Virus record (IMG/VR): IMGVR_UViG_3300034073_003178 | Span: 1 to 64,000 of that record | Strand: one strand, 5' to 3' | Source of the DNA: a virus | DNA length: 64,000 bases | Shown: one piece after another, positions 43,254 to 52,011 of the stretch | Position numbering within the stretch: position 1 is the first letter of the stretch | How the letters are laid out: every line of letters begins with the position of its first letter | The notes under the pieces: model-generated | Seen by the model: the letters and a program-made list of their open reading frames with translations, nothing else | Database searches by the model: none | Told to the model about the DNA's origin: nothing | Program-made: the position numbers and the translations under genes

Positions 43254-46200
43254 TTAACCACAATATAAAACTGCAGTGACTAAGAATGATCCATCATCAT
43301 ATACTCTTTGCGGAATAGTGCTAGTAACTTTACCAACTGTTTTTGATCTAATAATATCATCATCTTGAACTCTTCCACAACCATTACCATCAGATTCAAT
43401 AAGATCGCCAATTTCTAAAGTTTGTCCAGATGCAATACGAATAAAATAGTTACCAATAGCAGCACAATTCATATCATTCCAAGTATTAACCATTTTTTCA
43501 GGAATGTCATTATCATCCCATCCCAGAAATACACCAAAGACCTTCTTAGATGCTGGAGTGTCACTAATTTTTACACAAACATGTTTATTTAAATCATAAG
43601 GAATTTCTTCTTCATTTTTAATAATTGCATCATAAATATTTCCTTCATATCCAATTTGTATAGTATCTCCTGCTTTTAATGACCCCTCATATGCCGAGAT
43701 TTTTTCTTCTCCATTTACATTAAATACTGCAACTTTCCATTCAATCAACTTATTTACCGTTTCTAAAATAGTTCCCGGCAAAACATCAGGTTTACTTCCA
43801 TCTTCAAAACGACCCCAGTGAGTACCTAAGAAAGTTCCATAAGATATAGTTCCTCCTGCATTACTAATAGTACCCTCATTATTCCCATTTCTAAACCACC
43901 AAATTAAAGCTCCATTATTACTTCTACCAATACGAACTGGAACCTCATCAATTCGGTTAATAGAAAATACCCCATCTCCTAATCTTGATGCGTTGGTATT
44001 ACCTGCATTTGCAGCTGGATCACCAACATCTGTCCCTACAAATAAATCATTGACAGTTAGAATTCCATTGATACTCTGATCTCCTACTGTATAAACTCCA
44101 TTAGTAACAGAACCAGCATTACCAGTAATACTACCAGAAATTGTGCTAGTGAAAGTTTTAACTCCACCAATAGTTTGGGGTCCAGAATCTCTTACAACAG
44201 TTGAATCTACTTGAATAGAATCAGCATTAACAGTAATACCACTACCCTGACCAATATTCAAAGTTACATCTTGACCATTTAAAATTCCCCCACCAGTTAA
44301 TCCATTACCAGCAATTACTGATCTATTAAGATTAGTGGAAGTAGTTGATGTAGATGCATTTATTGCATTAGTTATTGTACCTTGAATTGTATTAGTAAAA
44401 GTTTTAATTCCACTAATACTTTGATTATCAGATCTTGTGACAACTACATCAGTATTAATACCAACAGTAGTACCACTCACAGTAATACCACTACCTTGAC
44501 CAACACTTAAAGTTACATTTTGATTATTTAAAATTCCTCCACCAGTTAATCCAACACCAGCGATTACTGATCTAGTAAGATTAATTGCAGTAGTTGCAGT
44601 AGTTGCATTTCCATTAACATCACCATTTAGTACACCTATAATTCCATTAGAAACTGTAAGTTGTCCAGATCCGCTCAAGGACATTAATTCAACTTGTCCT
44701 CCATACCATTTAAAGGAGAATCCACTTTCATTTTTTGGAATAGAATTCCATAGAATATTACTACCAATACCAACAGCATAATCAACATTATTAGTATCTA
44801 AAGAATCATAATATACTATTCTGGTTCCGTTACTTCTAGTAGTAAATGTTGGAGCATTTGTTCCTAAAGTGCTGGTTCCAAAATTAATAATATCAATTGG
44901 ATTTCGGAGAACAATAGTTCCAAATCCAACTGTTGGATCTATTTCAATATCAACATCAATACCAAATCCGTTAGGATCTCCAACAAATTTTAGTTTGTCT
45001 ACAACTCCTTCAAGAATGTTTGATCCATTTTCTACACCTGAATAAATTGATATTTGAGTTCCTAAATCTCCAACATATCCCCAAGTTTTCCAACGATCAT
45101 TTGTCGTATAAACCCAACCAATATTTTCGCCTTCATTTGGAGAAGCACGATAAATTATATCACCATAATTTCCTGAAATAGATGGTTCTTCATTAGAAAT
45201 AGAATATCTTCTAGAAATTTCTTGATCACCCTGTAAGAATATAGAAGGTACTTCAATTCCTTCAGGAGAATAAGAAGTTAATTTTTCATTCAGAACAATT
45301 GGGCCATTAAATTCTGATACCACATTGTTATTTTTTCCACCACCAACTCTAATAGATCTATCAATTACAACATCATTTGTTTTTACAATTTCATTTGTAG
45401 AACTTTCATCCCCGGCAAAAGTTTGAATTGGAGTATCAAAAACTTCTTCTTTTCCAGTTGCAGAAGTAGTTTTCTTATTTCCAGCATAAAAATCTCCAGA
45501 ATCATCTGTTCCAGAATAGTAAACAACACCACCATTATATTTTAAAGATTGTGATAATATTTTTTCAGTATCAGATAATTTTCTATCTTGTCTTTCGGGG
45601 AATGCAGTTGAATAATTACCAGGGCCAAATCCGACATATTCAAAGGTGTGCCCAGAAGCACGAATAATTGTATTTCTTCTAAATTCAATTGGAATAGGTT
45701 TAATTCTTTGAATTACAGATCCAGATGAGTGACTTGATCTAACAGTTCCAAATTGTGCTCTATAAACAGAAACATTACTATTGACAACTGGAGATTTTAC
45801 TCTTAATACTTCTTGATTAATCTTGAGGTAATCCCCTATTTTTAGTCCAGTATTTTGAGCATTTGTAATTGAAATTATATCAGAACTAGATGATACTAAA
45901 CTATTGTTTGTTAAAATAAGTTTATCATAGATATATCTACCTCTATCATTACCTCTTTGAGAAGTATTATAACCATATGGATGTACAATTCTAGTTCCAG
46001 TTGTTGCTGGAGTTGTAGTTGAAGTTCCAATTCCTACAATTTCAAATGATGTTGATGAGAGAATTTTACTGACTGATACATCTTTATTATAAAAAGATTG
46101 TGTAAATCCATCAAGTCTAATTTTTTGATTTAGATTTAAATCATGAGAAGATAAAGTCGTAACAGTTGCAATTCCAACTATTCTATCATAAGTAAAATTA

Positions 46201-49200
46201 GAAACTGTAAGTGCTATTCCAGTTACAACTGCTGTAGAATCACTTGATACTAAAGATGTACTAAAATTAGTAACTATTCCAGCAGATGAAACTACTATTC
46301 TATTATTTGCAGGAATAGATGTAATTCTATAAAGATTATTATATCCAGTATTAATTCCAGTGTATCCAGAAAGACTTACTACTTCATTAATATTATTACT
46401 AATAGAAGTTACAGATATCGTTGCTGGTACAAATCCTGTAGTTGTTCCAATACCAGATCTAGGAAGAATTGATAATGTATTACCAACTGCATAGCAACTT
46501 CCACCATCCATAATTTGAACGGAAGAAATATTTCCAGTTGAATTTACATCAATTGCTACTTTAGCACCAATTCCAGTAGCAGATCCCTGTAAATCCACAC
46601 CATAATAAGTTCCAGGAACATAACTTGATCCAGCACTTACTATGCTAAAGGAATTAATCTGTGAAAGACCATGATCTATAGTTGTGTAAATTGTATGAGA
46701 AGTTCCTACTGAATCTGAAACTATTGCAGTTACTCCAAATCCAACATTAAAGTCGCTAATGAATTTGGTTAAAGTTTCTTTTGTAATGCTATTTTCTGAA
46801 CTATCAAGAGTTACTTCACCAATAATATCCAACTTAGCAAATGAAACTGCTTCTTTTGGATCTGATGATGGATTATCTCTATCAGTTTGAGGATAAAGAT
46901 TTTTAATTGGTTGAGATAATTTAATATTATTGAAAGGTGATGCAATAGGAGAGACTGAATTATTTAAAATGATCAATTCATAAATTCCGTCTTGCTTTTC
47001 TGGAATATATTCTTGAATAGTTTCAATTGTATAGAGTTTGTAAGTATTTACAGTTTCTTTTGGTTGGAAATATGGAAGATTTAAATCTCTTGTTGTAGTA
47101 TTGTTAGAAAATAAACCAGGATTAATTATAATATCAACTACAAATTGCTTAGAATTAGTAATTCTCTTTACAGTGTAAGTTCCATTATATCCATCGGGAA
47201 CTACATTTTCTATTTTTACTTTTGATCCAACAAGCAGTTCATGATCTAATTCACTAGTTATTATCGCTTCACCCGCATTCCAAGTTGCATTTGAAATATA
47301 TTTTGGACTTCTTAAATCGTTTACATTCTGTAAAGATTCATCTCCAAAGTAAATATCAATTTCATTTTCTCCAAGTAGATTCTTATTACTTTTTTGTAAA
47401 ACATATCCATCAACAGGAGGTCTTGCTACAACAGAGGAATCTTTTGGAATAACATATTCAAATTTATAAATGGTATCTTCTATATTTCTTCTATCTGGAA
47501 TTCTTTCAATATAAGTTTTGTTGGTAGTTTCTACTCCAGTTTTAGATAAGAGATGAGTATATAAAGTACTATTTGGTGCAACTGTTATATACCAATTAGA
47601 CTTAATAGAATCCCACTGAACAGGATGACCTATTTCTCCAACATTTTTATCAGAAACTCTACTAACAACTCTTAGGTTTCCACCTTTTGTATTGAGATTT
47701 ACAAATACATTATTCAAAGCAGAATCAAATGTTTCTGCTAACCTAATTTGATTATTTCCTCCAGTAGTTACATCAATAGCATAATAAATTTTATCCTCAA
47801 TTCCATCAGGAAGATACCCATTATCAGAAACTACTCTTACTTTTTCCCCGGTTTGGAAAGTGTCAGTTTGAGTAAAGTTTATTATTCCTGAAGAGATACT
47901 ATTTTCAGTATTATTGTTGATTCTTGCAACATTAAATGATTTTTCATAAGAAGTAGTTGTATCTGGAATTACAACAGATGCTGTTGAATTTTCCAAATAA
48001 AGAGTTTCATTTTTGGCAGCGCCTACTCTATATCCATCTAATAATGTTCTTGGAGGATTGTTAAAGTCCTTCTCATCGTATAAGTATAATCTTGTAGTTG
48101 TAGCAGCTCCAGCCGCACTAGTTGTAGTTAATCCAACATCAATAGAATTAAACTCAACAGTTATTTTTTGGGACTCTATATCTCTAGGAGGAATTATTTT
48201 AGTGATAAATCCTACATCATCTCTAGGAAAAGCATCTCTACTAAATCCATCAGATACGAGTGCTTTAGATCCAAAGTTTGAGTTAGAGTTTGTGATTGAA
48301 TAGTCTCCACCACTTTCCGCAAGGAATTGGTTAGCAAATCCAATAGCAAAGATACTTACAAGTTGACAGAAACCACCTTCAGATACCTTGATGTGATAGT
48401 TTTCATATTCAGGTTTAAATCTTGCTCTTGAGTTTTTGTAGAGATTTGGAACTGCAACAGAATCTCTATATACCCCAGTATTTTTATCATATAAAACAAA
48501 AGCATTATCATCCTTTTGAATACCAATTCCAGTGAATTGGGCAACAACCATACTCTTAAATCCATCTGCCTTACTTCCATCAGCATGAAGTCCGCACATT
48601 CCATAAACGGATCTCAATGATACATTGAAGACATATGGAGAAGCAGAAGATACTGTATCGGTTACAATACTAATGTTTGCTCCAAATATTTCAGGGGAAG
48701 CAACTTGAGGTACAATACTTGACTTATACTGGAATTGATTTGTTCCTAATACTCTAAAAACAGTAAATTGTCCAGAATATCCAGACTCATTAATTCCAGA
48801 AACCTGGATTGAAGTATCAACACTGATTCCTTCAAGAGGTTCTGTAGTTGTTACTGTGATTATATTGGTTGGAGTGAATCCATTTCCTGCTCTTATCTCG
48901 GAGATTTGGAAATCTTTTCCTCTTGATCCTACAATTCTAAATTCATCTACAACTGGTTGAATATCTACTGCAGCGCCAGTTGAATATATTACATCATCAA
49001 TTGGTCTACCAGAAGAATCTCCATATACTAGAGATATTTTTTCATAGTACATTTCAAGATCAGTTCTTGATGTTGATATGGACTGATTAAAAATATCAGT
49101 GATAGCAACATCATTAACCCCATCAGCATATTCAAAACAAGTTAACTTGTGATGTGAAAATGTTGGTGTATGCTTTAATGTTGTATAATCTTTATATGCA

Positions 49201-49769
49201 AGTCCATTTGGATCTGCATCAAGAACTGAAAATCCATATAAAAATGATGCTCCAGTAAGTCTAAAAATAGCAGATCTTTCTATAGCATTATTAGTTGGAT
49301 CTGGAACATATAAGGGTCTGATTACAGTTTTTCTAAGATCCTTTGCTACAATACTTACACCACGAGGAAGAATCAAACCACCATGAACAGAATTTAATTT
49401 ATAAAGATCATTAGTTGCAGATGTTATATCATAAACAGTATCTAAAGACCATGGTGTTATTGTAGTATTTGCTCCACTTCTGAGTTTTATACTTCCAGTA
49501 TCATCTATGAATGCTCCAGGGCGATTATCAACAAGATGTTGTCCTGGATATATTAATATTGTTGTTCTACCAAATCTATCATTATCTAAACCTGCCTGAT
49601 ATGAGAATCTCGCTGCTTCTGCTAGTGCCCTGTTTAAAGTTTTAAACGGAACCATTTGACTGCTTCCGTCATTCTCAATGCTATCTGTAGAATCTAAAGC
49701 ATTTGGATCAACATGAAGTAGGTTGCCACGAACAGACTTCAAAAATGCTTCTAATCTGGAAAGACCCAT
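43254..49769 (-). CDS. Giant tail fibre protein with beta-helix and Peptidase_G2-like C-terminus (2171 aa)
   Basis: The largest gene here. The N-terminal 200 residues (LSRLEAFLKSVRGNLLHVDP, NRALAEAARFSYQAGLDNDR, RTTILIYPGQHLVDNRPGAF) start a pectate-lyase-like beta-helix related to the other two beta-helix proteins (ITNSNSNFGSKALVSDG is shared). A long beta body follows. Near the C-terminus are two copies of a fibre repeat (SVIAGVGLTGGGILNNQNVT and a variant). The last ~180 residues (KVFGVFLGWDDND, NCAAIGNYFIRIASGQTLEI, YDDGSFLVTAVLYCG) match self-cleaving Peptidase_G2-type fibre ends. Probably the main long fibre or proximal spike. Confidence 0.72.
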   Translation of the reverse strand: MGLSRLEAFLKSVRGNLLHVDPNALDSTDSIENDGSSQMVPFKTLNRALAEAARFSYQAGLDNDRFGRTTILIYPGQHLVDNRPGAFIDDTGSIKLRSGANTTITPWSLDTVYDITSATNDLYKLNSVHGGLILPRGVSIVAKDLRKTVIRPLYVPDPTNNAIERSAIFRLTGASFLYGFSVLDADPNGLAYKDYTTLKHTPTFSHHKLTCFEYADGVNDVAITDIFNQSISTSRTDLEMYYEKISLVYGDSSGRPIDDVIYSTGAAVDIQPVVDEFRIVGSRGKDFQISEIRAGNGFTPTNIITVTTTEPLEGISVDTSIQVSGINESGYSGQFTVFRVLGTNQFQYKSSIVPQVASPEIFGANISIVTDTVSSASPYVFNVSLRSVYGMCGLHADGSKADGFKSMVVAQFTGIGIQKDDNAFVLYDKNTGVYRDSVAVPNLYKNSRARFKPEYENYHIKVSEGGFCQLVSIFAIGFANQFLAESGGDYSITNSNSNFGSKALVSDGFSRDAFPRDDVGFITKIIPPRDIESQKITVEFNSIDVGLTTTSAAGAATTTRLYLYDEKDFNNPPRTLLDGYRVGAAKNETLYLENSTASVVIPDTTTSYEKSFNVARINNNTENSISSGIINFTQTDTFQTGEKVRVVSDNGYLPDGIEDKIYYAIDVTTGGNNQIRLAETFDSALNNVFVNLNTKGGNLRVVSRVSDKNVGEIGHPVQWDSIKSNWYITVAPNSTLYTHLLSKTGVETTNKTYIERIPDRRNIEDTIYKFEYVIPKDSSVVARPPVDGYVLQKSNKNLLGENEIDIYFGDESLQNVNDLRSPKYISNATWNAGEAIITSELDHELLVGSKVKIENVVPDGYNGTYTVKRITNSKQFVVDIIINPGLFSNNTTTRDLNLPYFQPKETVNTYKLYTIETIQEYIPEKQDGIYELIILNNSVSPIASPFNNIKLSQPIKNLYPQTDRDNPSSDPKEAVSFAKLDIIGEVTLDSSENSITKETLTKFISDFNVGFGVTAIVSDSVGTSHTIYTTIDHGLSQINSFSIVSAGSSYVPGTYYGVDLQGSATGIGAKVAIDVNSTGNISSVQIMDGGSCYAVGNTLSILPRSGIGTTTGFVPATISVTSISNNINEVVSLSGYTGINTGYNNLYRITSIPANNRIVVSSAGIVTNFSTSLVSSDSTAVVTGIALTVSNFTYDRIVGIATVTTLSSHDLNLNQKIRLDGFTQSFYNKDVSVSKILSSTSFEIVGIGTSTTTPATTGTRIVHPYGYNTSQRGNDRGRYIYDKLILTNNSLVSSSSDIISITNAQNTGLKIGDYLKINQEVLRVKSPVVNSNVSVYRAQFGTVRSSHSSGSVIQRIKPIPIEFRRNTIIRASGHTFEYVGFGPGNYSTAFPERQDRKLSDTEKILSQSLKYNGGVVYYSGTDDSGDFYAGNKKTTSATGKEEVFDTPIQTFAGDESSTNEIVKTNDVVIDRSIRVGGGKNNNVVSEFNGPIVLNEKLTSYSPEGIEVPSIFLQGDQEISRRYSISNEEPSISGNYGDIIYRASPNEGENIGWVYTTNDRWKTWGYVGDLGTQISIYSGVENGSNILEGVVDKLKFVGDPNGFGIDVDIEIDPTVGFGTIVLRNPIDIINFGTSTLGTNAPTFTTRSNGTRIVYYDSLDTNNVDYAVGIGSNILWNSIPKNESGFSFKWYGGQVELMSLSGSGQLTVSNGIIGVLNGDVNGNATTATTAINLTRSVIAGVGLTGGGILNNQNVTLSVGQGSGITVSGTTVGINTDVVVTRSDNQSISGIKTFTNTIQGTITNAINASTSTTSTNLNRSVIAGNGLTGGGILNGQDVTLNIGQGSGITVNADSIQVDSTVVRDSGPQTIGGVKTFTSTISGSITGNAGSVTNGVYTVGDQSINGILTVNDLFVGTDVGDPAANAGNTNASRLGDGVFSINRIDEVPVRIGRSNNGALIWWFRNGNNEGTISNAGGTISYGTFLGTHWGRFEDGSKPDVLPGTILETVNKLIEWKVAVFNVNGEEKISAYEGSLKAGDTIQIGYEGNIYDAIIKNEEEIPYDLNKHVCVKISDTPASKKVFGVFLGWDDNDIPEKMVNTWNDMNCAAIGNYFIRIASGQTLEIGDLIESDGNGCGRVQDDDIIRSKTVGKVTSTIPQRVYDDGSFLVTAVLYCG

Positions 49770-49798
49770 CTTTATTACACTATAAGTTCCTTATCATT

Positions 49799-49806
49799 TA
49801 TTTATT
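49799..49806 (-). promoter_or_regulatory. Late-promoter-like box upstream of the 2171-aa fibre gene
   Basis: AATAAATA on the minus strand, seven of eight T4 late-consensus bases, 30 bases before the ATG at 49769; a start near 49792 would leave a leader of about 23 bases. It is the best placed of the late-type boxes in the window. Confidence 0.45.
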
Positions 49807-49828
49807 CATAAGAAACTTCCCCTTCAAT

Positions 49829-49996
49829 TTATATTTTGTTCTGAATAAGATACTCTACAGTATTTGCAATATCATTCATAGCATCCCTCAGTTCAGGTCT
49901 TTGTCCAGATTCCTGTCGTATAATTGGTCTATGATCATCAGTCAATGTCCATCTCCACTGCTTCATAGACTCGCACCACCAGAGATTGATTTTCAT
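49829..49996 (-). CDS. Small Trp-rich hypothetical protein (55 aa)
   Basis: A 55-residue frame, MKINLWWCESMKQWRWTLTD at the start and ELRDAMNDIANTVEYLIQNK near the end. It has five Trp in the first 17 residues and an amphipathic C-terminal helix. It fills the gap between the giant fibre gene and tRNA-Thr in the only otherwise empty stretch here. The start has no strong ribosome-binding site. Sequence complexity looks coding rather than random; function unknown. Confidence 0.45.
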   Translation of the reverse strand: MKINLWWCESMKQWRWTLTDDHRPIIRQESGQRPELRDAMNDIANTVEYLIQNKI

Positions 49997-50014
49997 AATC
50001 TTTTTATGAACTTA

Positions 50015-50086
50015 AGCCACTTGTCAGATTTGAACTGACGACCGCTCGCTTACAAGGCGAGTGCTCTACCACTGAGCTAAAGGGGC
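50015..50086 (-). tRNA. tRNA-Thr (TGT)
   Basis: A 72-base cloverleaf on the minus strand. The acceptor GCCCCTT pairs with AAGTGGC with one mismatch. The anticodon stem CTCGC/GCGAG holds loop CTTGTAA (anticodon TGT), and the T-arm has GTTCAAATC. CCA is not encoded. TGT reads ACA/ACN codons, which are used heavily by this AT-rich genome. Confidence 0.9.
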
Positions 50087-50108
50087 GAATAAAATCATTA
50101 TAAGGTAT

Positions 50109-50387
50109 TTAGAGAATTTCGTCAAGCACTTCTGGATTCTCAAGTTCAACAGGAAATAAACATGGATGCACTTCTTCGTCTATAAGATAGAAAGATTTTT
50201 GATAAAAGATTTCAGGAGTCATTGTAAGTTGTTGATTTGCTTTTTCAATTATTTCAGGATCATTCTGAGCAATTTCAGGAATATCATCAAATGTAAAAGG
50301 AATGTTATTAATGTAGTATGTCTTTATAATATATTTTCCATCTTGAGTATTATACCAATTATAAGAAAAGGTGATTAGATACTTCAT
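50109..50387 (-). CDS. Hypothetical protein (92 aa)
   Basis: A 92-residue protein within the tRNA cluster (MKYLITFSYNWYNTQDGKYI at the start, acidic end PVELENPEVLDEIL). It starts with an aromatic beta-hairpin-like stretch and ends acidic. No domain recognised. A late-type AATAAATA box lies 21 bases upstream. It separates tRNA-Thr from the other three tRNAs. Confidence 0.55.
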   Translation of the reverse strand: MKYLITFSYNWYNTQDGKYIIKTYYINNIPFTFDDIPEIAQNDPEIIEKANQQLTMTPEIFYQKSFYLIDEEVHPCLFPVELENPEVLDEIL

Positions 50388-50407
50388 TAGAATTCATCAG
50401 TATCTTA

Positions 50408-50415
50408 TATTTATT
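50408..50415 (-). promoter_or_regulatory. Late-promoter-like box upstream of the 92-aa gene
   Basis: AATAAATA on the minus strand, 21 bases before the ATG at 50387. It matches seven of eight late-consensus bases. Confidence 0.35.
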
Positions 50416-50449
50416 TTTTATTTTTACCTCTAGAATTTTACCTTAAAAG

Positions 50450-50535
50450 TAGGCGAGGCGAGACTTGAACTCGCATGGGCACAATGCCCGTCAGATTTTA
50501 AGTCTGAGATGTCTAACCAATTCCATCACTCGCCC
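50450..50535 (-). tRNA. tRNA-Leu (TAA)
   Basis: An 86-base class II tRNA on the minus strand. The acceptor GGGCGAG pairs with CTCGCCT (last pair G-U). The anticodon stem TCAGA/TCTGA holds loop CTTAAAA (anticodon TAA). A long variable arm (GGGCAttgtGCCC type) is followed by T-arm GCGAG/CTCGC. Discriminator A; CCA not encoded. Confidence 0.92.
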
Positions 50536-50539
50536 AATA

Positions 50540-50555
50540 AGATCCTTAAGGATCT
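50540..50555. repeat. Perfect 16-bp palindrome between tRNAs
   Basis: AGATCCTTAAGGATCT is a perfect palindrome in the gap of 22 bases between tRNA-Ile and tRNA-Leu. As RNA it could form a stem that guides processing of the tRNA transcript; it could also be a site for a DNA-binding dimer. Confidence 0.6.
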
Positions 50556-50557
50556 AG

Positions 50558-50631
50558 TGGAAATGCTGGGGATTGAACCCAGAACCTCACGCTTATAAGG
50601 CGTGTGCTCTAACCAGTTGAGCTACATTTCC
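50558..50631 (-). tRNA. tRNA-Ile (TAT)
   Basis: A 74-base cloverleaf on the minus strand. The acceptor GGAAATG pairs perfectly with CATTTCC. The anticodon stem CACGC/GCGTG holds loop CTTATAA (anticodon TAT), and the T-arm CTGGG/CCCAG holds TTCAATC. Discriminator A; CCA not encoded. TAT reads the rare host codon ATA, common in AT-rich phage genes. Confidence 0.92.
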
Positions 50632-50642
50632 GAAGTGAGACA

Positions 50643-50671
50643 ATCATAAGGTATAAACCCCAGATTGTCAA
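50643..50671 (-). promoter_or_regulatory. Sigma70-type promoter before tRNA-Ile
   Basis: TTGACA (50666-50671), a 17-base spacer and TATGAT (50643-50648) on the minus strand: eleven of twelve consensus positions. The predicted start lies about 5 bases before the tRNA-Ile 5' end. It is part of an about 40-base sequence duplicated at 50758-50794. Confidence 0.75.
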
Positions 50672-50672
50672 G

Positions 50673-50754
50673 TGCCCCTAGTCAGATTTGAACTGACAAG
50701 CCTCGTAGGCGGTTGATTTTGAGTCAACTGTGTTTACCGTTTCACCACAGGGGC
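50673..50754 (-). tRNA. tRNA-Leu (CAA)
   Basis: An 82-base class II tRNA on the minus strand. The acceptor GCCCCTG pairs with TAGGGGC. The anticodon stem GTTGA/TCAAC holds loop CTCAAAA (anticodon CAA). The variable arm is GCCT/AGGC and the T-arm has GTTCAAATC. Discriminator A; CCA not encoded. Reads TTG. Confidence 0.9.
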
Positions 50755-50762
50755 ATGAGACA

Positions 50763-50791
50763 ATCATAAGACCTAAATCTCAGATTGTCAA
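50763..50791 (-). promoter_or_regulatory. Sigma70-type promoter before tRNA-Leu(CAA)
   Basis: TTGACA (50786-50791), a 17-base spacer and TATGAT (50763-50768) on the minus strand: a near-duplicate of the promoter before tRNA-Ile, with the -35, -10 and flanks identical and the spacer diverged. The start would be at or just before the tRNA 5' end. Confidence 0.75.
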
Positions 50792-50799
50792 GTGAGTCT

Positions 50800-51006
50800 T
50801 CAAGATTCGTATGTAGGAGGATTATACTTCAGATATTCAAAGAATGTCAACCTCATTTCCTTATGTGACATTCCGCAATGTTCGGCAGCTTGAGGTAAAT
50901 TCATCTTTGAATGAAACAAACCTTCATTCGCTTCTCTTACATTTTCTGGTGTTGTTTTTACTCGTTCTAGTTTCAAATCGTTGTATGTTATTTTGTATGG
51001 ATTCAT
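50800..51006 (-). CDS. Small hypothetical protein (68 aa), possible HTH
   Basis: A 68-residue basic protein (MNPYKITYNDLKLERVKTTP at the start). The segment LPQAAEHCGMSHKEMRLTFF has the spacing of a helix-turn-helix (A-A-x-x-C-G-M-S), so it may bind DNA. A TTGACA-N17-TAAGAT sequence lies upstream but too close to the ATG for a normal leader. Its 3' end contains the consensus promoter at 50821-50850. Confidence 0.5.
   Translation of the reverse strand: MNPYKITYNDLKLERVKTTPENVREANEGLFHSKMNLPQAAEHCGMSHKEMRLTFFEYLKYNPPTYES
50821..50850 (-). promoter_or_regulatory. Consensus sigma70-type promoter inside the 68-aa gene
   Basis: TTGACA (50845-50850), an 18-base spacer, TATAAT (50821-50826) on the minus strand: twelve of twelve consensus positions, with the same spacing as the uvsW promoter. 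It lies in the 3' coding end of the 68-aa gene and points to the tRNA cluster, making a second promoter in tandem with 50763-50791. Confidence 0.65.
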
Positions 51007-51034
51007 TGTATCTTAGCAAATTTTGTCTAAGGTG

Positions 51035-51331
51035 TCAAGACTGTAAACTTGTTTGAATTGCTCCGATTTCGGTTTGTAGTGCCCCAATAGCAGCATTTAA
51101 ATCTTCAATTGCTTGTAAGATATCCACCCCTTGAACAGTTAATATACCATCAATTGTAACATCATCATCAAACTTTGCTCTTTTTTTTACATCTAGTTTA
51201 CCACTTAAATCTAAATCAACAGTTCCATCCTCATTAAAAACGAATGGATCATTGCTTTCTGGCATTTCAGGTGGTTCCTGGGGAGTAAACTCAGGACCAA
51301 TAATTTCAGTTGTAGCTGCACCAACGGCCAT
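51035..51331 (-). CDS. Small virion protein with C-terminal coiled coil (98 aa)
   Basis: A 98-residue protein (MAVGAATTEIIGPEFTPQEP, a Pro/Glu-rich linker) leading to a short beta-repeat (GKLDVKKRAKFDDDVTIDGI, then LTVQGVDI) and a coiled coil (LQAIEDLNAAIGALQTEIGA). This is the layout of a small trimeric fibre or adaptor. It lies just after the 2OG oxygenase gene. Confidence 0.6.
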   Translation of the reverse strand: MAVGAATTEIIGPEFTPQEPPEMPESNDPFVFNEDGTVDLDLSGKLDVKKRAKFDDDVTIDGILTVQGVDILQAIEDLNAAIGALQTEIGAIQTSLQS

Positions 51332-51341
51332 TTTTAATCTC

Positions 51342-52010
51342 CTATAATGATAACCAAAGACTTGGATGAGGCATAGATTGATGATGTAGATTATATTCTG
51401 GTTTTAAACATAATTTAACATCACCAGCAATTACATATCTATCACTTAAATTTTCTTTTTTCAAAGTAGAGTGTGATAGATTACTTGGGAATATAACAAC
51501 TGTTCCTTCATGAGGTGTTATTGTATAATTCCCGCAATTATACTTATTAAACTTTTTAATCAAATTATATTTATTACTTGGTTCAAAAATATTTCCTGAT
51601 ACTTCATTTAGATTATTTGAACTATGAACGCAAAACTTATCTGAAGTATCATCAGAAGACAAATAATAGCAAAAAGAAATATCTGATCCATTATGTATGT
51701 GAGGTTGTAATTGGGGAATATCTTTATTATGATATCCAACCCACGATTTTATAAAGTTAATATTTAATTTATTATGGTCTATTTCTAATAAATCCAAGTA
51801 ATTACATATACTTTCTTTTAAAGATTTGAAAAGAATGTGATAATTAGAATTTAAATGTAAAGAACATCTTCCAGAATTTTCTGGAGTTTCATTCTCATAA
51901 CCATTAAACCATAAAGTTTTTAATTCGTCAAAGTATTGATCTTTAAATTCTTGATGTACTTTTACTGTATCTTGAGCAACTAATATTGGAAAGACCTCAT
52001 GAATTCTCAT
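51342..52010 (-). CDS. 2OG-Fe(II) oxygenase superfamily protein
   Basis: A 222-residue protein of the 2OG-FeII_Oxy_5 type common in cyanomyoviruses. The iron ligands are probably in QPHIHNGSDISFCYYL (His and Asp) and FPSNLSHSTL (His), with the 2-oxoglutarate-binding Arg in SDRYVIAGD. Members hydroxylate proteins, sugars or small molecules. It lies among baseplate genes, 1 base after a fibre-like gene, so a virion protein may be its target, but this is unproved. Collagen hydroxylases belong to the wider superfamily. Confidence 0.75.
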   Translation of the reverse strand: MRIHEVFPILVAQDTVKVHQEFKDQYFDELKTLWFNGYENETPENSGRCSLHLNSNYHILFKSLKESICNYLDLLEIDHNKLNINFIKSWVGYHNKDIPQLQPHIHNGSDISFCYYLSSDDTSDKFCVHSSNNLNEVSGNIFEPSNKYNLIKKFNKYNCGNYTITPHEGTVVIFPSNLSHSTLKKENLSDRYVIAGDVKLCLKPEYNLHHQSMPHPSLWLSL

Positions 52011-52011
52011 A

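Noticed and set aside
51010-51036. TTGACA-N17-TAAGAT promoter for the 68-aa gene
   Set aside because: The -35 is perfect but the -10 matches four of six bases and lies only 3 bases from the ATG, leaving no leader.
51342-52010. Prolyl or lysyl hydroxylase of the collagen-like fibres
   Set aside because: The repeats contain very few Pro or Lys, so the usual collagen targets are missing. I keep only a general 2OG-Fe(II) oxygenase call.
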